DNA from: Tetracentron sinense
Taxonomy: Eukaryota > Streptophyta > Magnoliopsida > Trochodendrales > Trochodendraceae
Reading direction: 5' to 3'
NCBI GenBank assembly: GCA_015143295.1
Contig: CM026564.1
Location: forward strand, 10,466,416 to 10,530,415
Length of the DNA stretch: 64,000 nucleotides
Shown: positions 40,801 through 52,800 of the stretch, in pieces
Layout of the letters: the number at the start of each line of letters is the position of its first letter
How positions within the stretch are numbered: position 1 is the first letter of the stretch
The notes under the pieces: model-generated
Seen by the model: the letters and a program-made list of their open reading frames with translations, nothing else
What the model was told of the DNA's origin: nothing
Database searches by the model: none
Program-made: the position numbers and the translations under genes

Positions 40801-43800
40801 CTTCAATTCATTGTGAAATAAACCCACTGCCGTTAACTAAATTGCAGTAGAAGCTTGAGTGATGTTGGAAGAGTTGAAGCTCTTTTGCTCCAACTTCTCA
40901 AGTTCCCTAGAAGTGGAAGGAAATTTCTCTCATGTAGTCTCATCATGGCTTCAATTAAAATAGAGTATGAGGAGGGTCGCTAACATTATTTACCATACTC
41001 TGAATTTTGATAGAAGCCTTGTATTTTGAAGTCATACTCGAGGAATGCCAACGGATGTGCCAATTTGCTGGTCAAAGGAATAAATAGGCAATCGTCATCC
41101 AATCCTCGGTAACTTCACACTTTCTAAAGAACAACCATGCATTATACCCTCTTCAGTTAACCAACAATTTTTCTAAATAGGATTCAAGTTGAAGTATTAC
41201 TCTCTGCGTGGGATTTGAAGTCTACATATCTTAAGTAGCATGTGTGATGCATCTGAGTTCTGCTAGGCATGAATAGATAGAAGCCATGGAATGTCTTGCA
41301 ACAAAAAAAAAAACACCTAACAAAAATGTCATAGCTGCAGTAGAAGAGATACCTCAACTTTGATACCACTTTGTGGGGCAGATAGATCACTCTCAGTGGA
41401 GGAAGTCATCTTTTTCTCAAGATGATTGACTTGAACTGTATCTGGGATATTCTTGCTTTTGTCCTCACTAAGAGGACATACTGTGGAAGAATAATCCTCG
41501 ACCATATTTTGGGGCCTACATAAATCCTCTGACAAATCACGCATACAGTATTCACCATTTTCTCTTTGGCTCAGTGTTTCGGTTATGGGGTCGCTAGCCT
41601 TGCCGTCCAGAGTATCTGTCATTTGGGAGGTACCCTGAGATCTATCACAGGTTTTACTAACTTCTGTGGCACAAGGTTTCTCTGTCCTTAGAGAACAGTT
41701 TACATCTACATCTCCTGGTACCTCCCGTAAAACTTGTAATTTATTTGAGAACAGTTCCCTGTGGAGAAGAAAATCAGCATTTCTTAAATGAACGGATGAT
41801 AAAGATTGAAAGTAAAACTACATCAGCTCTGGACTATCGAAAGACAGTAGCAATATATATATATATATATAATGGACACAAAACTTCAGAGTCAGGTGCA
41901 TCCCATTCCAAACATGCAGTTCATACATCAATTATCAGGACACTTTATAGGCATGGACCATAGAGCATAGACTAACTATTATGCTCTTCCAATAATCCAA
42001 TTCAGAGCTTCTATGAAAATATGGTTACTGGTTGGGAATAATGTCAGTATGAATTTGAGTTCTGGCCAACCCAAGAGGTAATCCACCGAGTGACAGTCCA
42101 GATCGATGAGCCAGTATGTCTTGTGTACTAAACAGGATTGCTAGTCTGTCACGAAACATACATATTGCAAAAAAACCCTATGATACATAATATCAAAACA
42201 TAAACTTGTATGAAAATAATAATAAAAAGAGAACAAAACACACTTGTATGAAAATAATAATAATAACTTATACTTGTAAACTTTTCATAATATCAATACA
42301 GTTATTGCAACCTACTAAAAAAGGGAACCAGCATGGAAGAGTAAAAATTTAACAAATAATATAGTCCTGTATCGTGAAACTCGGGGTTCCACTGCAATAG
42401 TCATATCCAACAGGCAATAACTGTACCAGCACCCAATTAACACAGAGAAAGTAACCAAGAAAAGTGAAATCATGGCATAAAATGGTATTTCTGAAAAACA
42501 GTAAATTGTTACCTCGAAAGCCAGTCTGACACAATCCCAGCATAAGGTAGTACATCGAAATATTCGACAACTGAGGTTACCATCCAATTGCTGAAACTCT
42601 TAGTGACCAGAGGGCCTTGCAAGCTTCAGAAATGGTAAATACAAAGTGCTTGATTAGGAGAAACCAAAAATTATACTACATTGCATTCATGTCTACTGGA
42701 CAAAGTTAATTGGAAATGTATTTATCAATCTAGAGCCAGAAATATTAGTTCATCCTACTGCCATAACAGAGCACACATGATAGGGCCTATTTTGTTCAGT
42801 CCATAAGCACTAGATAGAAAATTCCTAACTGAAAAGCATCGAAGAATGATCTTCATCACCGAATAAATGTTTTCTTGGACTTTTGACTCATCATCATACA
42901 TGCCTTATCCCAATATTCGGAGTCGGCAACACGAATCTTGTCCTGCTATTCCGTTCTATTAAAAGTCATGACTTCAGCTTAAATTGTGCATTATCAAATA
43001 TTTTCTCACTGACCCCATTCACGTCATTCTTGGACCATTAGCTGGAGACTTCAAATAAAACTCAACTCATCAGATAGTTAGGTCAACCAACCTCGTCAAC
43101 TTTGGAGTATACTCAAAAATATAGAATGCCGACTGACTAAATGGCATGTCCCCCAGCACCTATGCCAAATGAACATCCCGTGAGGAAGGAAACATCAAAA
43201 TTTGGTGTTGCATCACATTATCAAATAGTGACACTATAATGTAAAATCACAAAATATTAACTAAGGCCAAAATAGACCATAAAGTATTAATAGTAACAGC
43301 ATAAATGATTTTGACAACAAAAGCAGTAGCTCATTAAGTCTTCAAAAAAAAGGGAATAGTCATTTGTAAGTAAGCAATGACTAACACATTTCCATGTTGA
43401 AGACATGCACATCCTGAGAATCCTCGGCACACATCTTAAGTTATCTTTTACTATATTCAGCCATTTTATCTATGTTGTAAGCACCCCAATTATGTAACCA
43501 ATGTAGAGCCTACACCTCTTGCGACCCTTTTTTTTTTTTGAAAGGTAAGCTGGGAACACCTCTTGCAACTTACTAGAGGGTTCCTGGCAAAGTTTAGAAA
43601 AATTCATTAAAATACCTTACTTTTAAATATTACCATAATGATTATAAAAAAAAGTGATCAGAATACCCCTCAAAAGGGATACAAATTTTTTTAGAAAATA
43701 ATATTTGATTCACATCTATCAAAAAGGGATTTTCAGAGAAGGAAATCTGAAGACAGAGTTAATTTGCAAAATGTTTTTTGGGTTATGTCTTTGTAACTTG

Positions 43801-46800
43801 TAGAAAAGTAGACTTTATTTGTAAAAGGCCAACTTCCTCTTTTAATTTTTTCTATTTTTCTTTCCTTTTACCTTCTCTTTTCCTTTCTTTCATCTTCCCT
43901 ATCTCCCTTCCTTTTTTCCACTTTCCATCACCTATAAAAGGGAGAAGTGGTGAGATTTAGAGAGACATCGGCTATTGGACTCATCACCACCTCGCATCAC
44001 CCCCCCTCTTGCTATTGGACTCATCACCACTCGCATCACTCCACCCCACCCTCCCCACCCCCACCCCCACCCCCACCCCCACCCCTCTTTTGTTCCGCAG
44101 TCTCAAACACCCCCTCTTACTACAACCCCAAGTCGATCTCTCCATCTCTCTGACTCACAGTCCCATTCTCAGCTGCATCGACAGCATCCTCCTACCTTCA
44201 CAGGCAAGCTCCCAATCCTTTGCAACTCGCCCAATGGCAGGCGCCCTCTCCATTATCCTCAAGCAACAGCAGCCTTCCTCCTATCCAGTGTTACAAATCT
44301 CGTTCTCAGGTTTTTATCAGCTGAAGTTTTTCTTGGGATTCAAATCTGAATTTTTTCTGGTATTTCTCGCATAAATCTCGGCAATGATTAAAAACATATT
44401 AAAATTACAGAAAATAGTAATAAATTTCACCAAGTTATAAATTCATAAAACCAACAACATTGTGTATTTCTCATGATCTTTTTAAAATCTCGGTTAAATC
44501 TCGTAATTTATACGGGATTAAAAGAGAAAATTATATTACTCGCGAGATTTTTGAAATATCGTGATAAAAACAGAGTTTTAAACTTGAGATGTTTTTCTCA
44601 GGAGAAATTGGGTATTTCTCGGGAGTCTAGGGAGATTTGTAACCATGCTCCTACAACACAACAAGAAGTGTCCCCCCCCCCTAATTTTCTTCTCGTAGCA
44701 GCTCCAAGGTCCCTCTCAATTCTTCACCGGCAGCAACACCAGCCAACATCCAGCAGCACCACTTCACTCTCCTTTCAGCAACCACAACAATTCCTTATCA
44801 TCCATCACGTTGAAGCATCCTTGAAACCTCCTTATCGCCCTCACAGAAGCAGTTCACTTTATCGGCCACTAGCAATATCCTTCTTCACCTTAGTAATAAA
44901 AATCGTTCAAACCAATATGTATCAGCTGATATGTATCAATTCCGATTGGTCTTGTAAGTTTTTTATGCATGGGTTATAGGACTCGTTCGAAACCAAGGTA
45001 TTAACTTCGTGTCAGCCTAATCTTCGGTCACTAAGGAAGTTGAAACGTTTCGTGGAAGTTTTAGGAAGTCCAAAGAAATCATATAAAAATTAAAAAACAT
45101 TAAGGAAACATTTGAAATCTAAGATGATAGGAATTAAATACTTAAGAATAAATATACATCGAAAATTCACTAGATAATAATATGCAAGCATTTAAAGTAT
45201 CAAATGTGAGAATCATATGAAGTTACATGTGTTGTCTCGTATGAATATAGTCATTTTAATTGTATTTTCTTCTTGATATTTTTCTCTATTGGAAAATATT
45301 TTTAACTATACTATACATGCTCTCTTTAGTAGTCTTAAGTTGATACAAGCGTAAAATAGTGTTATCAAAAACTTTTTTTGAAGCAGGGATATATTACTAA
45401 AGTGTTATTTCACATATTAGAATTAAATGGACATCATTATTAGATGTCAAAGGAATGGGAAAAAAAAAGTTTACAAAAGAGATATTTAATGAGGCATCTT
45501 GTTCTTTGATCTCAGAGGAGACTTGGATGACTTCTTCTTGTAGTAAACTCTATGGGTAGGTGATATTTTCCCTTAATTTTCTTCAATTATTTCTCAGATT
45601 TTTCCACAAAACTCAACTTATCACAATCTTGATGGAGATTTATAATGGGCTTCTCTCTTAGATTTCAAAATTCAAATTTTAAACCCCCCAAGCTTCACAT
45701 GCTCTATTGTATTGTAGTTGGAGCTGTAAATGAAGAGAATTCTAAGTGGATAGTGGTATATCCGAATTTGTATTTGATTACATATCTGGCTATCCGAATT
45801 CGATTAAATATCTGACGGACAGTGAAATAGAGTATTCGTATTCAACTTTGATTAAAATATTCAAATTTGGATAATATTTGAATTATCCGATTATTTCACT
45901 AAGAAAGAACAATGCCAGAAATGTAATATATATTAAAATGATAAATTTTTATTTTATCCTTCTTTATGATAAAGATAACAATTTGATGTCTTAGAATTAT
46001 GTAAAAATCACTTGTTAATAAAAATATTCTAATCTTCTGAACTTGTAATATATTATATATACATATAGTCATATATTATAAAATAGGTCGAATATTTATT
46101 TAATCAGATATCAATATTCATCGAATCCGAAGATAAACGGATTGTAAAAGTACTATTTGGATTTGGATTTGTTCTGCCAGATACCTATTTGAATAAAAAT
46201 TCGAGTAAACAAATTCTAATATGAATCAGATACAAATAATATAGGTATACATTAACACCTCTAACTGGATGAATTTTCTTTTTCATGAGATATTTCAAGA
46301 GTACTTTAAAAAAGTAACTTTCTGGCTTTATTTTTATAAATAGCACTCAATTATTAAGACTGTGTTGGTTGACTTCAGTCCATTAATTTTATAACTAAAT
46401 ATGTATGATTATGACTGACAAAACAAAATCAACTGAAGTTAATCGAAACTAGGGCTGAACTCAAGCCAAGCTAGCTTGACTCGGCTCCACTCGACTCGGT
46501 CGAGACAAGCTCTAGCTAGCATTTCAAGCTCGAACGAATCAAGCCACGCTTTTATTTGAGCTTTGATTCGGTTTGACTCGAAGCTCGACTCAATTAGGTC
46601 TCGGTTCGGCTTAAGCTCGGTTTAGCTCGAGATATTAAATATATATAATTATATATATATACAATATTTTTTGGTTATGTTATTTATATTAATAAGAATA
46701 ATATTTTTAACCTTTTATTATAGATTATTAATAAATAAGTTTAAGAGATAATAACAATAATAATAATAACAGCTAAGGAGTTAAAAACAGAAATTCTGAT

Positions 46801-49800
46801 CAAACTCTCTACTCTTTGGAACAAAGGACTACTCCCAAATCTTATTTTTGTATATGAATGTATTAATTTTTTAAAATATATATTATAATATATTAATAAA
46901 CACTTTTATAAAAATAATGTAAAAGTAAACTAAATAATTACGTGAATCAAGCTTGACCCAATCTGAGCTCAGCTCGGCTCGAATAAAGTTCGAGTTCGGT
47001 CGGGGCTCGAGCTCGATCAAGATTGTTCAAGCCAAGCACAAGACTAAAGATTAGAGATCGAATCAAGCTCAAGCTGAACTTGATCATGTTCAAGCCAAGC
47101 TCAAACTTGGCTAAGCTAGACTCAAATACACCCCCAACCAAGATTATATGAAATGTGTCAAGAAGTCCTATATTGTTTATACTTTATACCACATAAGATC
47201 TTTGTTTTGCTTGCCACCGAAGTCAACATATTTCACCTGAAACATACCAAAATGTGTCGATTATCATGCCATGGATATTACTAAACCAACTGAAAATGAT
47301 GTCGAAACCCTGCACTATTTACACTTCCAAGTGCATATCATTCATCAATAATAAAGCCGAAATATTTTTACTATATTTTACCAAAATATGTCGATTTTGT
47401 ATACAGGCAGGTTTTATGCCGGCACCCACAAAAAAGAAGAGTTTTGTAGGAAATAATAAGAAATGTCTAGAAAAATATTGTAATTATGATGTCGCATGTA
47501 GATTTTATGTTGGTACCCAAGGAAACGAAAGCAATTTGTAGGAAATATTAGGAAACATGTCAATGTTTTAAACCATGTCCGAAACCGATACTTATCGAAT
47601 GAGTCATACCGATACTTATCGAATGAGTCATACGGATATGTATCAATTTTGGACAGAAGACTCGCTTGACACTAGGCTTTTTATATAGGTTATCGTATAA
47701 CCCTAAATACTTACATCTTTCATATTTCTCTCATTCCCTTCCTATCCTACACCCCCAAAACTCGCGGATCTACACATAATTTCTTAGATCCTGGGGTGGC
47801 TAAAAGAGCTCACATTCTAATCCAGCAAAGACCTCAATTCAAAGTGATGGTTGCTAATGGCGAGTGGCGACCAATTGGTGGGCACAGGTAGGAGTGCTGG
47901 GGTTTCTTTCACAATCCAAGGCATTCCCAATTCGGCTGATTTTTTCTTGCTCACCTTGGGAGGATGTGAAGCTGTGCACTTGGACCAACTCATTACGTCT
48001 TATATGGATGCCTCTAGAGAGTGCACGCTTAAAGGATTGCAGCCCACCCAACTGGATTGTGATGAGCAATCTACATTTAAAAGGAAGATACGCAAGGGAG
48101 GGACGGCCTTAGTGCTTCAGCATGCAGCATTGCGACTACTACTCAATCCAAGGTTGAGCATCCGGATTTGCAGCAGCTACTTGTTGAGTTCAGCGATGTG
48201 TCATCAGAACCCATGGGGTTGCCAGCTCTATAAAAGCCATGATCATCGAAACACATTGGTTGACACGGCTAAGCCTGTAAGGGTGCATCCATACAGGTAC
48301 CCCTTTTTTCCAAAAAAAAATGAAATTGCACGGTTAGTTAAAGAAATGTTGGATATTGGAACTATAAGGCCCATACTAGTCCGTACTCGTCTCCCGTACT
48401 TTTAGTAAGGAAGCAAGATGGGAGTTGGCACATGTGCGTCGACTTCCAAGCCCTTAACCATGTCTATTTTTCTCTCTTTCCATTTATCCTTCTTTTTTCC
48501 TTTTTTTCATCCTTCCTATTTCAGTCCAACCTTTTTTTCCTCTTTCTATCGCCTATAAAAAGGGGAAGTGGGGAGATTTAGAAAGAGATCAGCTATTGGA
48601 CTCACGTTACCACCTCGCATCAACCCCCGCCCCCCCTTTTTTTCCTCTCGGTGGCCTCAAACACCCCCTCTTACAACAACCCCATGATTGTCCTCTCTTC
48701 TCTCTCACTCAGTCCCACCAAAAGTCTCCTCTCAGCTTCATCAGAAGCATCCTCCTACCTTCACCAGCAGGCTCTCCATCCTCTGCAACTTGCCCAACGG
48801 CAGGCCCCCTCTCCATTTTCCTCAAACAACAGCGGCTTTCCTCCTATCTTTACAACACAACAAGAAGTGCCCCCTCTTTTTTCTTCTCGTAGCAACTCTA
48901 AGGTCCCTCGCAATTCTTCACCTGCAGCAACACCAGCCAATGTCAAAAAGTGCCACTTCACTCTCCTTCTCATCATTACGTGACCACAACAATTCCTAAT
49001 CATCATTCATGTTCAAGCAGCCTTGCAACCTCCTTATCAACCTCATAGAAGCATCCTGCTTTATCATCCACCAGCAATAGCCTTCCACACTATGGTAATA
49101 AAAATCGTGGCAACAGGTATTATCGGGCAATGCGTATTGGTTCCGATTGGGTCTTGTACATCTATTATACTATTACGTTTTTTATGCATGGGTTGTAGGA
49201 CCCATCCGAAACTGATATGTATCAGATGAGTCTTACGATATGTATCAGGTTTCGGACGTAAGACTCATTTGACGCTATACTTTTATATAGGTTACCGTAT
49301 TATCCTAGTTACTTACATCTTTCATATATTTCTCATTCTCTTCCTATTATACACCCCAAAATTCAACTCCCCTTTGACTTCCTGGTGCCTTATTTTATTT
49401 TAATTTTCAATTTAATTTAACTTTTTTCAACAAAAAAATAGTGTCGACCGTAACCAATACGTATCGATTTCAGTTGGGATTGATATTGTCTCCACAACCT
49501 TATTTCAAATCCTTGTACTCTCTCTCTCTCTCTCTCACACACGAACGGAGAAGCTGTAATTCACATATATCTCTTGTACATCAAACCATGTATGTTTTTT
49601 AATAGATCATATTTCATTTTTTTGGCTACTGTGATGGGCTGTAGAACCAGATTTTTTTTATGCTATTTAGCCTTAATTCATGCTACTTTAAAGGGCTATT
49701 AGAACCATAAGTCTTAAAAAATTGTTCCTAGAATTTGGCATACTTGAAGGGTCCAAAATAAGAAGTTATTAAGGCTTTTGAGCTCAGATTTCGGTCTGCT

Positions 49801-52800
49801 TTAAGTCTCAAACCTAGGCTGCAAAAGGGGGTATAGAAGATCTGTTTTAAGGGTTTTTCAACTCCTCAAACCAAGCTGTAAAGGGGTTTAACCCAGATTT
49901 TTGGGTTGTTTCACTGTTTATAAGCAAAGAGAATCTGATCAATAAATGGGATTTGTAACGACCCAGAATTTTAATATAATAAAATTATGTGTTTATAGGT
50001 CCTTAATTGAGGTTAATTAGTAAGTGTTTGTTAAATTGGTGAAAAGTGGGTTTTTACTCGAAATGGATTGCACCGAGGAAAATTCAGTGTTTTTAATTGA
50101 AAATCGTACACAATGTGCGGGTTGACTACTTGGACGATCAACTGTCATGCCGGATCCATTATGTGTTGATTAGTGGGACCGCGGAAGTCTTGTATGTAAG
50201 AAAATCGAAAAAATAGGAAATTTATAAATTTCCGGAGTTCCGTTGGGACTCAATATTTCGCAAGGATTCTAATAGAAATCCGTACGGCTAGTACCACAGC
50301 GTGCCAGTCGGCTGTGAGGACTACCGTCTGTCGTTTCGTTAGTTTATTATCTCATATGAAGAAACGACAACGTGTTTTGCATCTGAAATCAGAAAATTAG
50401 TGGGTTTTGCAGTTTTCTTCCAGATTTACTTTTTACTGTCAAAACTCATCATTTTCTCCCGAAAATCGTACAGTAAGTGTCAGATTGTCCCTACTTCGGT
50501 CACCTGTCATTTCGGTTCCGTCACGTATCGATTCGCAAGACCACGGGGGTCTTAAATGTAAGAAAATCGAGAAAATCAGGAAATTTCAGATTTTCCGGAA
50601 TTCAATTGGAACTCCATAATTGTTAGGGATTCTAATAGAAATCTGTGCGATTGGTACTACAGCGTGCTAGTCGGCCATGAGGACGACTGTCTGTCGTTTC
50701 GGCAATTCATCATTTCATATGAGGAAACGGCAGCATGTTTTGTGTCCAAAATCGAGAAATTAGTGGATTTTGCAGTTTTCTCCTAGACTTGCTTTTCACT
50801 GTCAAAACTCAGTATTTTTTCCCGAAATTTTTACTGTAGGTGTCAAACTGCTCCTAGCTCGATCACCTAAAGTTTCGTTAAAATCGAATTTAATTTAATG
50901 GGGTTTGGAGATCGTATATGCGAAAAAGTGGAAAAACCGATTAACCGCTCAAATAGTTAAATGTGTGATGTCATCAATGAGATCACACAATGATGCCATC
51001 GATGACATCATGGGAAACCTCACCACCTTCCATTCTCTATATAAAGGAGTCACATCCCCTCATTTTCTCACTTCTCCAAAGAGAGTCGAAGCTCTGCCGA
51101 AACACTTTCTGGAGAGAGAAAGAGGAGAAAAGAAAACAAAGGCCCCCTTTGGGTTTTTCGACGTTACCAACGCGCTAGCGATGTCCGTTTTCTTCTCCGG
51201 CACCTCGATCGGCGCGTAAAGAGAGAAAAAGACAAGTCTAGAGAGAGAAAGTGGAAGAGCAAGAGAGACGATTCACCTAGAGGTTTTCCGGCATTCTGAG
51301 AGCATTGGCGGCGTTCTTTTCTTCCCCTAGAGTCTCGAAAAACACGAAAGTAAAAACCTCTTCCATCTCTTCTTTTTTCCCTTTTATTTAAGCTATTTGA
51401 TTTATGTGGAATGGATGGGTATGATTTGGCGTGGATGAAAAAGGATCGGAGACCCTATAGATGTCTATGGATGGGTGGTAGTGCATGAAAAAATCGAGAA
51501 GAGGGATGTAGCCTCGGTTTTGGACTGTTGCAGCCCGGAATTTCAGCTCAAAATGGAGGGGCGATCGATCACCCTGTAGAGACGATCGATCGTCAACATG
51601 CAGATGCCTGGGCGATCGATCGTCCAGCACTAGCAATCGATCGTCAGTGCCCAGATATGGATTTTTGGCCTATGGGAATGTTTGGACTTTCGGGTGAACC
51701 TCCGGGAAGCTCGGATTGGATCCCGGGTAAGTTGTATCGTCACTCTTAGGTGTCGGAATATTGTTTGAGTGTTTGTAGGGTGATGAATGGACCCATCGGC
51801 CCGGATATGTTCCCTATCGGAACCACCTTATATTATGTGATGATCTTTGAACACTTGTAAAGCGATGGTAGGTCCATTGACTTTGTATAGTCCCACCTCG
51901 GGGCAATCCTTGTATGATGTGATGTTGTGACAGGGTAAGACGATGGATCGGCCCATCGGCCGGATAACGTTCCACACCGGAACGGTATACCTTGGACTTG
52001 GTCCTCGGGCATGAGGCCAACCATTTCAATTATTCAAGTAGGATTTGAATGATTGAAGACGTTCTACGATTAGAAATCTAACATGTGTGAAATGTTGTAT
52101 GTGATTACTCTTTGGCTAGGTCCGGAGATGCGGTATCTATTAAGAATCGGGATTTCTCTATAACTGATAGTCAAGCGAGTTAGGTTGACATTGGATCCAT
52201 GGGCGTAGGTTTGATAGGGGTCTACGGACCCAAGGATGTATTGAGTTTACGAACTCAATAGAGACTGTGATGTACAAGATAACTGTCATGAGGGTTGAGA
52301 TTCTGCAGGGGTAGATACATCCCAGTAGAGGTTAGATTAAGTGATGTGATGTCAGTGCCTGACAGGATTTGATGTCAAAGATAGTGTGACTGACGAGATT
52401 GATGATAAGATTTGATGCCAGAAGTGTGGTTCCTAACAAAGTGTGATATGTCAAAGGTATGTTCCTGACAGAGTACAATATGTCAGAGGTCTGTTCCTGA
52501 CAGAGAGTAACATGTCAAAGGTGTTGTTCTAGCAGAGAGTAACATGTCAGCATCGGGTAAAGGCCCGGGTATATATGGATTAATGTCCATGGAAATCCTC
52601 TTTGGCGAGGTGCGTGACTGATTATCGGGATTTGGTGGAATAATGTCCATAGATCCTCTTTGGTGAGGTGCGTGACTATCGTCAGGAGTGGATGGAGTGT
52701 TACCCAGAGATTCTTTATGGCGAGGTGCGTGACTGATCGTCGGAAGTGGTGGATTGATATCCATTGTTCTTCTTTGGCGAGGTGCGTGACTGATCGTCAG

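Larger units (their letters stand above)
25310..41352 (-). other. host intron (16.0 kb) filled by LINEs and MITEs
   Basis: It contains a SINE-like repeat, three L1-type LINE remnants, several hAT MITEs and internal duplications, each listed separately. The intron is phase 0 at both sides. Sequence at 40440-41350 shows no recognised element. Confidence 0.6.

Noticed and set aside
42315..42587. Hydrophobic minus-strand frame overlapping exon 2
   Set aside because: Only the part upstream of the GTAACA donor fits the host gene; the rest runs into intron.
43975..44374. Overlapping Pro/His-rich open frames
   Set aside because: They arise from the CCCCCA microsatellite and are open in several frames at once.
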